Source: Alphaproteobacteria bacterium (lineage in GTDB: Bacteria; Pseudomonadota; Alphaproteobacteria; Rhodobacterales; Rhodobacteraceae). Taken from it: 64,000 nt of DNA. The position numbers and the translations under genes are program-made. The notes beneath the pieces were generated by a model. The model saw only the letters and a program-made list of their open reading frames with translations. It had not been told where the DNA came from and made no database searches. Where the stretch lies: the NCBI GenBank assembly GCA_030425145.1, contig JAUHVK010000001.1:124001-188000 (forward strand), written 5' to 3'. Numbering within the stretch: position 1 is the first letter of the stretch; every line of letters begins with the position of its first letter. Positions 26,342-35,284 of the stretch are shown here, one piece after another.

Positions 26342-28018
26342 ATGTCGTTCAAATCTGACATTGAAATCGCTCGTGAAGCTTCAAAGCAGCCGATCCGCGA
26401 GATCGGTGAAAAGCTGGGCATCGCCTATGAGCACCTGCAGCCCTATGGCCATGACAAAGCGAAGATCAGTCAGGCCTTCATCGACGAGGTTCAGGATCGC
26501 CCGAACGGCAAGCTGATCCTTGTGACTGCGATCAACCCGACACCTGCGGGTGAGGGCAAGACCACGACCACCGTTGGCTTGGGCGACGGTCTCAACAAGA
26601 TCGGCAAGAAAGCCATGATCTGCATCCGTGAAGCTTCTCTCGGGCCGAACTTCGGCATGAAGGGAGGCGCCGCTGGCGGTGGCATGGCGCAGGTCGTACC
26701 GATGGAAGAAATGAATCTTCATTTTACTGGTGACTTCCACGCGATCACCTCGGCTCACTCACTCCTATCGGCGATGATCGACAACCACGTTTACTGGGGC
26801 AATGAGCAGGACATCGACGTGCGTCGTGTCGTCTGGCGCCGTGTGGTCGACATGAACGACCGCGCGCTGCGCCAGATCACCGCGTCGTTGGGCGGCGTGG
26901 CAAATGGTTTCCCGCGCGAGGCGGGTTTTGACATCACCGTGGCGTCGGAAGTCATGGCAATCCTCTGCCTTGCGAAAGACCTCAAGGATCTCGAAAAGCG
27001 TCTGGGCGACATGATTGTAGCCTATCGCCGCGACCGCACCCCGGTTTTCTGTCGCGATATCAAGGCGGAAGGCGCAATGACCGTGCTGCTCAAGGATGCG
27101 ATGCAGCCGAACCTCGTGCAGACGCTTGAAAACAACCCTGCCTTCGTACATGGTGGCCCGTTCGCCAATATCGCGCATGGCTGTAATTCGGTCATCGCGA
27201 CGACCACGGCACTCAAGCTGGCGGATTACGTTGTGACCGAAGCCGGGTTCGGCGCTGACCTCGGTGCCGAGAAGTTCATGGACATAAAGTGCCGCAAGGC
27301 GGGATTGCGCCCCGACGCCGTCGTGATTGTCGCCACCGTGCGCGCGATGAAGATGAATGGCGGTGTGGCCAAGGCTGATCTGAACGCCGAAAACGTCGAC
27401 GCGGTAAAGGCGGGTTGCCCGAACCTTGGTCGTCACATCGAGAACATGAAGAAGTTCGGTGTGCCTGCGATTGTGGGGATCAACCACTTCTATGCCGATA
27501 CCGACGCGGAAATTCAGGCGGTGATCGACTACTGCTCTGAGCAGGGTGTCGAAGCCATCGTGAACAAGCATTGGGCCGATGGCGGCGCGGGCATCGAAGC
27601 GACTGCAAAGAAGGTGGTCGAGATCTGCGAGGCCGGTGAGGCGGATTACCGTCCTCTTTACGGTGACGATCTGAGCCTGGCTGAGAAGGTCGAGACGGTC
27701 TGCAAGGAAATCTATCGTGCCGACAACGTGGTGATGGACAGCAAGATTCGCGCGCAACTGAAGGACTGGGAAGACCAAGGCTATGGCAACTTGCCGGTCT
27801 GCATGGCGAAAACGCAGTACTCGTTCTCCACCGATCCGTCGCAGCGCGGGGCACCGACCGGGTTTGATATCCCCGTTCGCGAAGTGCGACTGTCGGCTGG
27901 GGCTGGATTTGTTGTTGTCGTCTGCGGCGAGATCATGACGATGCCGGGCCTGCCAAGAAAGCCGGCGGCAGAAACCATCTGCCTCAACGAGGACGGCCTG
28001 ATCGAAGGTCTGTTTTAA
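26342..28018 (+). CDS. fhs: Formate--tetrahydrofolate ligase
   Basis: 558 residues, normal length. It interconverts formate, ATP and THF with 10-formyl-THF; in C1 oxidation the reverse direction yields formate and ATP. The nucleotide-binding motif [11 protein letters not shown] (about 62-72) and the [18 protein letters not shown] region are diagnostic. AGGAAGGAAAACGCAT gives a good SD. It lies 37 bases after the formate dehydrogenase alpha gene, so formate production and oxidation are co-expressed. Confidence 0.97.
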   Translation: MSFKSDIEIAREASKQPIREIGEKLGIAYEHLQPYGHDKAKISQAFIDEVQDRPNGKLILVTAINPTPAGEGKTTTTVGLGDGLNKIGKKAMICIREASLGPNFGMKGGAAGGGMAQVVPMEEMNLHFTGDFHAITSAHSLLSAMIDNHVYWGNEQDIDVRRVVWRRVVDMNDRALRQITASLGGVANGFPREAGFDITVASEVMAILCLAKDLKDLEKRLGDMIVAYRRDRTPVFCRDIKAEGAMTVLLKDAMQPNLVQTLENNPAFVHGGPFANIAHGCNSVIATTTALKLADYVVTEAGFGADLGAEKFMDIKCRKAGLRPDAVVIVATVRAMKMNGGVAKADLNAENVDAVKAGCPNLGRHIENMKKFGVPAIVGINHFYADTDAEIQAVIDYCSEQGVEAIVNKHWADGGAGIEATAKKVVEICEAGEADYRPLYGDDLSLAEKVETVCKEIYRADNVVMDSKIRAQLKDWEDQGYGNLPVCMAKTQYSFSTDPSQRGAPTGFDIPVREVRLSAGAGFVVVVCGEIMTMPGLPRKPAAETICLNEDGLIEGLF

Positions 28019-28034
28019 GACCTTTCGGGATGGT

Positions 28035-28066
28035 GGTCGGACGCTGTTTGAGTTTCTCTCAAAGGC
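28035..28066. repeat. 32-bp intergenic repeat, copy 1
   Basis: Starts GGTCGGACGCTGTTTGAG and ends TCAAAGGC; contains a hairpin TTTGAG-N5-CTCAAA. Matches copy 2 (29012-29043) at 28 of 32 positions. Lies between fhs and the first folD. Confidence 0.7.
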
Positions 28067-28123
28067 GATCCGCCCACCGTTCCGTTTTGCGTTGTACGGC
28101 GGGATAAAGGTAGACGACGGATC

Positions 28124-29005
28124 ATGCGAGCAGCCCTGATCGACGGAAAGGCCATCGCGGCGGATATGCGGGCGCGGATCGCGACCGAGGCTTCGGAACT
28201 GGCCGAGGCAGGTTGGCAACCGAAGCTGGTGTCCATCTGCGTCGGTGACACAGCGGCAGCGGACCTGTACGTCCGCAACCAGAAGAAACACGCTGAAAGC
28301 GCCGGTGTGCAGTTTGAGGCACGCGCGTATCCGGGCGAGACCTCGCTGGAGCAGTTGACCGGCATCCTGCAGGGCTTGAACGCCGACCCGCGTGTGAATG
28401 GCATCATCATCCAGCGGCCTCTGCCTGCGCATATTCCTGTGAAAGTGCTGCAAAAGCTGGTGCATCCGCTCAAGGATGTCGAGGGTATGCACCCCGCCTC
28501 CATCGGCAATATCGTCTATAACGATCTGGCTTTGGGGCCTTGTACGGCTGTCGCGGCGGTGGAAATCCTCAAGGCCTTGCCGCTGCCCATCGAGGGGCTG
28601 AACGTCACTGTCATTGGCCATTCCGAGATTGTCGGTAAACCGATTGCCTTCCTGATGATGGGGCTGGGGGCCACGGTGACGGTCTGCCATCACATGACGC
28701 GCTCGGTGGCGATGCATTCGCGGGCGGCCGATGCCGTGTTCGTGGCGGTGGGAAAGCCGGGTCTGGTGACGGGCGACATGCTCAAACCCGGCGCGGCTTT
28801 GATCGATATCGGCATCAACCGCGTCGACGGGCGCACCGTCGGGGACGCCGACTTTGACAGCTGCGCCGAGGTTGCGGGTTGGATCACGCCTGTCCCGGGT
28901 GGGGTCGGCCCGGTGACGGTGGCGACCCTGATGCAGAACGCGGTTCAGGCGACGCGGATGCAGATGAACCATTACCGCGAGGCTTACGCGCGGACGGATA
29001 CCTAG
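28124..29005 (+). CDS. folD: FolD paralogue 1 with altered catalytic residues
   Basis: 293 residues, full FolD architecture: N-terminal catalytic domain, Rossmann domain with VIGHSEIVGKP, and the C-terminal [15 protein letters not shown] block. FolD enzymes oxidise 5,10-methylene-THF (NADP+) and hydrolyse 5,10-methenyl-THF. Aligned with E. coli FolD and with paralogue 2, the catalytic Lys54 is Gln53 here (YVRNQKK versus YVRSKGK) and Asp121 is Glu120 (KDVEG versus KDVDG). Tyr49 and Gln97 are kept. The enzyme may have lost or changed cyclohydrolase activity. It lies between fhs and the normal folD. Confidence 0.9.
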   Translation: MRAALIDGKAIAADMRARIATEASELAEAGWQPKLVSICVGDTAAADLYVRNQKKHAESAGVQFEARAYPGETSLEQLTGILQGLNADPRVNGIIIQRPLPAHIPVKVLQKLVHPLKDVEGMHPASIGNIVYNDLALGPCTAVAAVEILKALPLPIEGLNVTVIGHSEIVGKPIAFLMMGLGATVTVCHHMTRSVAMHSRAADAVFVAVGKPGLVTGDMLKPGAALIDIGINRVDGRTVGDADFDSCAEVAGWITPVPGGVGPVTVATLMQNAVQATRMQMNHYREAYARTDT

Positions 29006-29011
29006 GGACGA

Positions 29012-29043
29012 GGTCGGACGCTATTTGAGCTTCGTTCAAAGGC
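29012..29043. repeat. 32-bp intergenic repeat, copy 2
   Basis: Starts GGTCGGACGCTATTTGAG and ends TCAAAGGC, with a hairpin TTTGAG-N5-TTCAAA (one G-T pair). It lies six bases after the first folD stop, so the two copies bracket that gene. Confidence 0.7.
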
Positions 29044-29111
29044 TGGGGCTTCGCAATCCCATCGCCGCCCTCTCGGGGGAGAGTTGAAGACCATCAGGAA
29101 GGAAAAGACGA

Positions 29112-30014
29112 ATGACGGCAAAAGTGATCGACGGCAAGGCGTTTGCGGCCACGGTGCGCGAAAAGGTGGCGGGCCATGTCGCCCGCCTGAAGGAAGAGAA
29201 CGGTCTGACCCCGGGCCTTGCGGTTGTGCTGGTGGGCGAAGACCCTGCCAGCCAGGTCTATGTCCGGTCCAAGGGCAAGCAGACTGTCGAAGTCGGCATG
29301 AACTCATTCGAGCACAAGCTCGATGCTGACTGCTCGGAGGCAGAACTGCTGGCGCTGATTGATCGGTTGAACACCGATCCTGCCGTGCATGGTATCCTTG
29401 TGCAGCTACCCTTGCCCGGACATCTGGACGAAGACCTCGTCGTCAACTCGATCAACCCGGCCAAGGATGTGGACGGGTTCCATATCTCAAACGTGGGTCT
29501 GTTGGGGACGGGCCAGAAATCGATGGTCCCTTGCACGCCGCTGGGCTGCCTCATGATGCTGCGCGATCACCACGGATCTCTGTCTGGCATGAATGCAGTG
29601 GTGATCGGGCGATCCAACATCGTCGGTAAGCCGATGGCGCAACTCCTGCTGGGGGATTCGTGCACGGTAACCATCGCGCATAGCCGCACAAAGGACCTCG
29701 CCGACGTGGTTCGCGGTGCGGATATCGTGGTTGCCGCCGTGGGCCGCCCCGAAATGGTTCCCGGCGACTGGATCAAGCCTGGCGCCACAGTCATCGATGT
29801 TGGCATCAACCGTATCGATGCCCCCGAAAAGGGAGAGGGTAAGACCCGACTGGTCGGTGACTGCCATTATGTGAGCTGCGCCGAGGTGGCGGGTGCGATC
29901 ACCCCCGTGCCCGGTGGCGTTGGACCCATGACAATCGCTTGTCTTCTGGCAAACACACTCACCGCAGCATGCCGCGCCAATGGTTTGCAGGAACCTGACG
30001 GTCTCACCGCCTGA
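29112..30014 (+). CDS. folD: Bifunctional methylene-THF dehydrogenase / methenyl-THF cyclohydrolase
   Basis: 300 residues. The canonical catalytic set is intact: Tyr50, Lys54 (YVRSKGK), Gln98 (ILVQLPLP) and Asp121 (KDVDGF), in the same numbering as E. coli FolD. The Rossmann motif [16 protein letters not shown] and C-terminal [11 protein letters not shown] are present. It oxidises methylene-THF made by the GcvT-type demethylases of the island to 10-formyl-THF, feeding Fhs and formate dehydrogenase. SD ATCAGGAAGGAAAAGACG precedes the ATG. Confidence 0.95.
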   Translation: MTAKVIDGKAFAATVREKVAGHVARLKEENGLTPGLAVVLVGEDPASQVYVRSKGKQTVEVGMNSFEHKLDADCSEAELLALIDRLNTDPAVHGILVQLPLPGHLDEDLVVNSINPAKDVDGFHISNVGLLGTGQKSMVPCTPLGCLMMLRDHHGSLSGMNAVVIGRSNIVGKPMAQLLLGDSCTVTIAHSRTKDLADVVRGADIVVAAVGRPEMVPGDWIKPGATVIDVGINRIDAPEKGEGKTRLVGDCHYVSCAEVAGAITPVPGGVGPMTIACLLANTLTAACRANGLQEPDGLTA

Positions 30015-30018
30015 GCGC

Positions 30019-30864
30019 CTACAAGGCGAGGTAGCCGATGCCCAGAAAGGCCACGACGACGCCGCCCCATTGCGGGGCGGTCATCCGTTCCTTGAGGAGG
30101 ACCCATGCCAGCAAGATGGTGAACAGTCCGAACATGGACGATGAAACCGAAGCGAATTGAGGGTTCTCCAAGCGGCCGGCTGACAGAACGGCAAGCAATG
30201 CAATCCCGTCCAGCGCGCCCATGATGATCAGAGGCAGGATTGCTGATCGTCCGACAGCTGGCGATTCTCGCCTGATGACCAGCAGGCCGATCAGCAGGCC
30301 AAGTGCGGTGATGCGGGTCATCATTGTGGCATGAAGTTCACTATCCAGCTCCGCAGCGGTCTGGCCAAGTTTGAAGGTCAGTGCGAACCCCAGTGCCGAA
30401 ATCACAGACAGGATAATCGTGGGCCCTTTGGCCGGTACCGGATCGCCACTGGTATCGGCAAGAGCGGCCACAACGCCCACACCGGCGATTATCAGTACGA
30501 CGGCGATGATCTGGCCGGAGGTGATGACAGTGCCAGTCAGCGCAGCAAGGCCAAGCGATACGATGGGGTAGGCGCCGATGATGGGGCTGACAAGCCGAAC
30601 TGGCCCGCGCTCAAATGCGTAGTACAGGCCGAGGCTTGCCACAAGAAACGCTACGCCTGACGCGATGGACAACCACAGCGCCTCGCTCTGGGGGAAGCGC
30701 AGATCTTCCGTGGCTCCCAATACCACCAGTTGAAACACCAGCCCGGACAACAGGACAAAGAACAGCGCCCCCTTCAGGGGAACGGTCCTGCTAAGGTAGC
30801 GGATCGCGATATCATGCAGTCCCCAGCACAGCGCAGCAGCAAGGCCCAAGCCGATCGCGCTCAT
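30019..30864 (-). CDS. EamA/DMT-family transporter
   Basis: 281 residues with ten predicted helices in two repeated five-helix halves, the EamA (drug/metabolite transporter) pattern. The second half contains VSSSMFGLFTILLAWVLLKERM, the typical end of an EamA repeat. ATG 30864 has GGAG six bases upstream; ATG 30876 would add four residues. It is divergent from tdm and convergent with folD 2. The substrate is unknown; position suggests export of a toxic or excess intermediate, but that is inference. Confidence 0.88.
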   Translation of the reverse strand: MSAIGLGLAAALCWGLHDIAIRYLSRTVPLKGALFFVLLSGLVFQLVVLGATEDLRFPQSEALWLSIASGVAFLVASLGLYYAFERGPVRLVSPIIGAYPIVSLGLAALTGTVITSGQIIAVVLIIAGVGVVAALADTSGDPVPAKGPTIILSVISALGFALTFKLGQTAAELDSELHATMMTRITALGLLIGLLVIRRESPAVGRSAILPLIIMGALDGIALLAVLSAGRLENPQFASVSSSMFGLFTILLAWVLLKERMTAPQWGGVVVAFLGIGYLAL

Positions 30865-30930
30865 TTTTTGCTCCATCTGAATGGTTTTTTGCGTCTAGTC
30901 TGTCGTCTGTCTTGCAACGTGCAGGGTCTC

Positions 30931-30940
30931 AGAATATTCT
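30931..30940. promoter_or_regulatory. Palindrome in the tdm promoter region
   Basis: AGAATATTCT, a perfect 10-bp palindrome in an AT-rich stretch 48 bp upstream of the tdm start. AATATTC-type words recur ahead of dmmD (40127-40139) and mgsA (38301-38312). Confidence 0.35.
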
Positions 30941-30987
30941 TTTTAATAAATAATATTTCCGCAGATGCAAAGCAACGGAGAAGGCCA

Positions 30988-33357
30988 GTGTTGGACAGTA
31001 AGTATCCCGATGTCGTCCCGGGGCCACCCAAACCCAGTGTCATTCTGGAACCGCGCGTCTTTGCGCTGCCTCCCGGTACCGAACGTTATGTCGTCGAGGG
31101 AGCAGGGGCCATTCTTGTCCGACTGGAACAGGGCGACCGTCTGGAGATCGAGAATACCGAGGGCGGGCAACCCTGCGAGATCGTATGCGCCGACACACGT
31201 GGCACCTTTGACACCGCGATCATCGGAGCAGTGGGGCAGGGGTCGCCACGTGGTTTGCAGTCGTTGCTGACATCTGGGGACCAGTCGCTAAAAAGCCTGC
31301 GTATGGGCGTTGAGGCGCGAGGTCTTGACCTGTCGAATGCGCAGGCAGTGTACCTGTTTGAAAGCGCGACCCCCGCGGGCACGAAGCAGGAATTCACCGT
31401 AACCCGCGAGGGCATCGCGATTATCGCGGCTCCCGGCGGCATCATGGATTTCGAGGCGCAGGACACCGCAACCCCACTGACTGTCTGGATCAAACGCGCG
31501 GTTCTCAAGAGTGCTGCGAGATTCGAGTTGCCCGATCCGCTGGCTGACCCGGTTGCAGATATCCGAGTGCATTCCGCCACTGCGGAAGCGTATTTCGTCA
31601 AGGCGGGCGACTATATCCAGATCCTCGACGTTGACGGTCGGCAATGCACCGATTTCCAGTGCTTTTCCGCGCGGAAGCTGGATAAGGGGATCGAGCATGC
31701 ACTGGACGTGACCACCACCCGCACGCTGATGGGTCACAGTTACCCGATGCCGGGCCTGCACGCGAAATACTACGATCAAGATATGCTGCCGCTGGTCGAG
31801 GTTGTGCAGGACACTGTCGGGCGTCACGACGCCTTTGCCCTCGCCTGTGCCGCCAAGTACTACGACGACATTGGCTATCCCGGTCACGTCAACTGTTCCG
31901 ACAACTTCAACGGCGCGCTTGCACCGCACGGGGTGACGGCGCGCGCCGGTTGGATGGCGATCAACTTCTTCTTCAACACCGGGCTGGACGAACACGGCGT
32001 GATGTATGCCGATGAACCCTGGACCCGGCCGGGAGACTACGTGCTGTTGCGCGCATTGACCGATCTGGTCTGTGTCAGCTCGGCCTGTCCGGATGACACC
32101 ACTGCCGCCAATGGCTGGAACCCGACCGACATCCATGTGCGCACGTATAGCGGCAAGGAAACCTTTCAACGATCTGTGGCCTACCGGCCCACACCCGATG
32201 CGGAGCCGAAAATGACCAAACAGACAGGGTTTCACGACCGATTTGCCAAGTTCACCGAGAATTTCATCGAGTATAATGGCTTCTGGCTGGCCAGTTCGAT
32301 CTCGACCGCCGGTCCGATCGCTGAATACCATGCCTGCCGCGAAAAATCCGTGGTGCTGGACCTCTCCGCCTTGCGCAAGTTCGAGATCACCGGTCCGGAC
32401 AGCGAAGCGCTGTGCCAATACGTGTTCACCCGGAACATGAAGACGCTGCCCGTTGGTGGCGTTGTCTACACGGCAATGTGTTATCCCCATGGAGGGATGA
32501 TCGATGACGGCACGGTGTTCCGGCTGGGGAAGGACAACTTCCGCTGGATCGGCGGCTCGGATTACAGCGGCGAATGGCTGCGCGAAAAGGCCGAGGAGCT
32601 TGGGTTGAAAGTGCTGATCCGGTCCTCGACCGACATGCAGCACAACATCGCCGTGCAAGGGCCGGAAAGCCGCGAGTTGTTGAAAAAGGTCATCTGGACC
32701 GCGCCGCACCAGCCAAAATTCGAGCAACTGGAGTGGTTCCGATTTACGCCATCGCGGATCGGTGACCACGAAGGCGTGCCGATCGTTGTATCGCGCACCG
32801 GCTATACCGGCGAGTTGGGGTACGAGATTTTCTGCCATCCAAAGCATGCTGGCGAGGTCTTTGATGCTGTGTGGGCGGCGGGCAAGGATCACGGGCTGAC
32901 GCCAATGGGACTCGAAGCACTGGACATGGTGCGGATCGAGGCCGGACTGATCTTTGCAGGCTACGATTTCAGCGATGAAACCGATCCTTTCGAAGCAGGG
33001 ATCGGTTTTACCGTACCGCTCAAGTCCAAGACAGATGATTTCATTGGACGAGAGGCGCTGATCCGCCGCAAGGAACACCCTGCGCGTAAGCTGGTGGGGC
33101 TGGACATTGACAGTAATGTCGATGTGGGCCACGGCGACTGCGTTCATATCGGGCGCGCGCAAATTGGCGAGGTTACGTCGTCCATGCGGTCACCCATTCT
33201 GGGTAAAAACATCGCCTTGGCGAGGGTTGACGTGGCGCATCACGAGGTCGGTACGCAGGTCGAGATCGGGAAGCTGGACGGGCATCAGAAACGACTGCCC
33301 GCAACCATCGTGCCGTTTGCTCACTACGACCCGCAAAAAACCAAGCCGCGGTCGTGA
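30988..33357 (+). CDS. tdm: Trimethylamine N-oxide demethylase (TMAO aldolase)
   Basis: 789 residues. Tdm cleaves TMAO to dimethylamine and formaldehyde. Residues about 1-400 are the two-lobed DUF1989 metal-binding catalytic region, with Cys-rich sites at CADTRG (67), QCTDFQCF (220, 225), NCSDNF (303) and CVSSAC (362, 367). Residues about 410-789 are a GcvT-type THF-binding domain that captures formaldehyde. GTG 30988 is the start: GGAG lies seven bases upstream, and the product length equals known Tdm. Located between the THF-oxidation genes and the globin gene. Confidence 0.95.
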   Translation: MLDSKYPDVVPGPPKPSVILEPRVFALPPGTERYVVEGAGAILVRLEQGDRLEIENTEGGQPCEIVCADTRGTFDTAIIGAVGQGSPRGLQSLLTSGDQSLKSLRMGVEARGLDLSNAQAVYLFESATPAGTKQEFTVTREGIAIIAAPGGIMDFEAQDTATPLTVWIKRAVLKSAARFELPDPLADPVADIRVHSATAEAYFVKAGDYIQILDVDGRQCTDFQCFSARKLDKGIEHALDVTTTRTLMGHSYPMPGLHAKYYDQDMLPLVEVVQDTVGRHDAFALACAAKYYDDIGYPGHVNCSDNFNGALAPHGVTARAGWMAINFFFNTGLDEHGVMYADEPWTRPGDYVLLRALTDLVCVSSACPDDTTAANGWNPTDIHVRTYSGKETFQRSVAYRPTPDAEPKMTKQTGFHDRFAKFTENFIEYNGFWLASSISTAGPIAEYHACREKSVVLDLSALRKFEITGPDSEALCQYVFTRNMKTLPVGGVVYTAMCYPHGGMIDDGTVFRLGKDNFRWIGGSDYSGEWLREKAEELGLKVLIRSSTDMQHNIAVQGPESRELLKKVIWTAPHQPKFEQLEWFRFTPSRIGDHEGVPIVVSRTGYTGELGYEIFCHPKHAGEVFDAVWAAGKDHGLTPMGLEALDMVRIEAGLIFAGYDFSDETDPFEAGIGFTVPLKSKTDDFIGREALIRRKEHPARKLVGLDIDSNVDVGHGDCVHIGRAQIGEVTSSMRSPILGKNIALARVDVAHHEVGTQVEIGKLDGHQKRLPATIVPFAHYDPQKTKPRS

Positions 33358-33366
33358 TTTATGTCA

Positions 33367-33390
33367 AAGCGGGGCCTTCGGGCCTCGCTT
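33367..33390 (+). other. Hairpin with TTCG loop between tdm and the globin gene
   Basis: 10-bp stem AAGCGGGGCC (33367-33376) with GGCCTCGCTT (33381-33390), one G-T pair, TTCG tetraloop and no following T run. It may limit read-through or stabilise tdm mRNA. Confidence 0.55.
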
Positions 33391-33402
33391 AGCGTTTGAG
33401 AC

Positions 33403-33831
33403 ATGAAAACAGCGCTCTCAGAGATTGGCGGCGAGGGCCGCCTGCACGAGTTGGTCACAGCCTTCTACGACCGTATGGAGACGGACCCTGCTGCGCGCTC
33501 TTTGCACCGTCTACATTTTCGCGGACACGGATTGAACCATACCCGCCAGGCGCAGTTCGAGTTTATGTGCGGGTTTCTGGGGGGACGCGCCTATTACCGC
33601 GAGCGGTTTGGCCACATGAACCTGCGCGAAATCCACGCGCATGTCCCGATCCGTCAAGAGGATGCCGAACTGTGGTTGCAGACCTTTGACGCGGCATTGG
33701 CCGATTGCGACATGCACGGTCCCGCTGTCGATAAGTTTCGGGCGACCTTGAGACGTGCGGCGCACATGTTGGTCAACGATGTGCCCGATTGGCGGCTTGA
33801 GGCTGACCAGACTTCCTGCGAGCAGGCATAA
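33403..33831 (+). CDS. Group II truncated hemoglobin
   Basis: 142 residues. The two-over-two globin signatures are visible: B9-B10 FY (21-22), FLGGRAYYRERFGH, proximal His78 in REIHAHVPI, and Trp91 (G8) in ELWLQTF, which marks group II. Such globins bind O2, NO or peroxide. It is 45 nt downstream of tdm on the same strand and may be co-transcribed. A role in O2 supply to, or protection of, the heme and flavin oxygenases of the island is inference. Confidence 0.85.
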   Translation: MKTALSEIGGEGRLHELVTAFYDRMETDPAARSLHRLHFRGHGLNHTRQAQFEFMCGFLGGRAYYRERFGHMNLREIHAHVPIRQEDAELWLQTFDAALADCDMHGPAVDKFRATLRRAAHMLVNDVPDWRLEADQTSCEQA

Positions 33832-33833
33832 AA

Positions 33834-33860
33834 AAGCCCGCGTCTTGGGACGCGGGCTTC
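33834..33860. terminator. Terminator between convergent globin and gmaS genes
   Basis: 11-bp perfect stem AAGCCCGCGTC (33834-33844) with GACGCGGGCTT (33849-33859), TTGG loop. TTC on one side and AAAA on the other (a T run on the minus strand) let it serve both genes, best for gmaS. Confidence 0.85.
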
Positions 33861-33876
33861 TTCCGAACGCGTTGGA

Positions 33877-35205
33877 TCAGATGTCCAGCGTGTTATCCTT
33901 CTCCCACCGCGAGAAATGCGTCACGAAGGAGTTCCATTCCTGCATCTTCATCTTGATGTAGGACTTCGAGAATTCGTCACCCATAGAAGCTTTCAGCTCG
34001 GTATCCTTGTCGTATTCCCGGATCGCGTCGAGCATGTTGAGCGGCAGTTTGGGCGCATCAGTGATGTTGTGACCTTCGGCATACATGTCAATGTCATGGC
34101 GGCGACCCGGGTCGGCCTTGGACCGGATGCCGGACAGGCCAGCAGCGATGATGACCGCTTGGAGCAGGTAGGGGTTCGCGGCGCCGTCTGGCAGCCGCAG
34201 TTCGAACCGGCCCGGGCCGGGGACGCGCACCATGTGGGTGCGGTTGTTGCCTGTCCATGTCACCGTGTTCGGCGCCCATGTCGCGCCCGACATTGTGCGC
34301 GGGGCGTTGATCCGCTTGTAGCTGTTCACAGTAGGATTGGTGATCGCCGCAAGAGCACTGGCGTGTTTCATAATCCCGCCGAGGAAGTGCTTGCCGCGCT
34401 CGGAGAGACCCACCTCTCCGGTCTGGCCTTCGCCGGCGCCGGCAAAGACGTTGACCTTGGCATCCTTGCCGGGTCCATCCCAGACGGAGATATGCGCGTG
34501 GCAGCCATTACCTGTCAGGCCTTCGATGGGCTTGGGCATGAAGGTTGCGCGGAACCCGTGTTTTTCCGCGACGGATTTCGCCATGAATTTGAAGAAGGAG
34601 TGCTTGTCGGCAGTCTTCAGGACATCGTCATATTCCCAGTTCATCTCGAACTGACCATTCGCGTCTTCATGGTCGTTCTGGTAGGGTCCCCAGCCCAGAT
34701 CAAGCATGTAGTCGCAAATCTCGCGAACCACCTCATAGCGGCGCATGACCGCCTGCTGGTCGTAGCAGGGCTTTTCCGCAGTATCGTACGGGTCGCTGAT
34801 CTGGTCGCCTTCAGGCGTCAGCAGAAAGAACTCGGCTTCGATACCCGTCTTGACGTGCAGACCTTCGGCGGCGGCCTCGTCGATCAGACGGCGCAATACG
34901 TTGCGCGGGGCCTGGGCTACGTCTTCGTCTTCCATGATGCAGTTGCTTGCGACCCAGGCAACCTCGGGTTTCCACGGCAGCTGAATGACCGAAGAGGGGT
35001 CCGGCACCGCCAGCATGTCTGGATGTGCCGGAGTCAGGTCGAGCCAGGTCGCGAACCCGGCAAAGCCTGCGCCGTCTTCCTGCATATCGGAAATCGCCTG
35101 CGCCGGGACCAGCTTGGCGCGCTGGCCGCCAAAGAGGTCGGTGTAGGAGATCATGAAGTACTTTACGCCCTTGTCCTTGGCATATTGGGCCAGATCAATG
35201 GTCAT
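33877..35205 (-). CDS. gmaS: Gamma-glutamylmethylamide synthetase
   Basis: 442 residues, a type III glutamine-synthetase-like enzyme. It ligates monomethylamine to glutamate with ATP, giving gamma-glutamylmethylamide, the first step of the indirect methylamine pathway. Blocks such as KYFMISYTDLFGGQRAKLVP, GIEAEFFLL, GNGCHAHISVWD and the RVPGPGRFELRLPDGAANPYL region split the active site as in GmaS. ATG 35205 has AGGGA nine bases upstream; ATG 35214 adds three residues. It follows mgsABC on the same strand. Confidence 0.95.
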   Translation of the reverse strand: MTIDLAQYAKDKGVKYFMISYTDLFGGQRAKLVPAQAISDMQEDGAGFAGFATWLDLTPAHPDMLAVPDPSSVIQLPWKPEVAWVASNCIMEDEDVAQAPRNVLRRLIDEAAAEGLHVKTGIEAEFFLLTPEGDQISDPYDTAEKPCYDQQAVMRRYEVVREICDYMLDLGWGPYQNDHEDANGQFEMNWEYDDVLKTADKHSFFKFMAKSVAEKHGFRATFMPKPIEGLTGNGCHAHISVWDGPGKDAKVNVFAGAGEGQTGEVGLSERGKHFLGGIMKHASALAAITNPTVNSYKRINAPRTMSGATWAPNTVTWTGNNRTHMVRVPGPGRFELRLPDGAANPYLLQAVIIAAGLSGIRSKADPGRRHDIDMYAEGHNITDAPKLPLNMLDAIREYDKDTELKASMGDEFSKSYIKMKMQEWNSFVTHFSRWEKDNTLDI

Positions 35206-35245
35206 TCTCGTCATTCCCTGTTGGCTTAGGTTTATCTATTTGAAA

Positions 35246-35274
35246 GCGGCGCGGCCCTGAAAGAGCCGCGCCGT
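35246..35274 (-). other. Hairpin between mgsC and gmaS
   Basis: 9-bp perfect GC stem (35247-35255 with 35265-35273, plus one G-T pair). On the minus strand it is followed by CTTTC only, so termination would be partial. It may set the mgs to gmaS expression ratio. Confidence 0.5.
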
Positions 35275-35284
35275 CCATTGTTGA

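Noticed and set aside
26765-28972. 735-codon minus-strand open frame opposite fhs and folD
   Set aside because: Shadow of two well-identified genes; His/Arg-rich translation without domain signatures.
30730-30987. 86-codon N-terminal extension of tdm
   Set aside because: The extra sequence lacks family character and overlaps the EamA gene; GTG 30988 has a good SD and gives the expected Tdm length.
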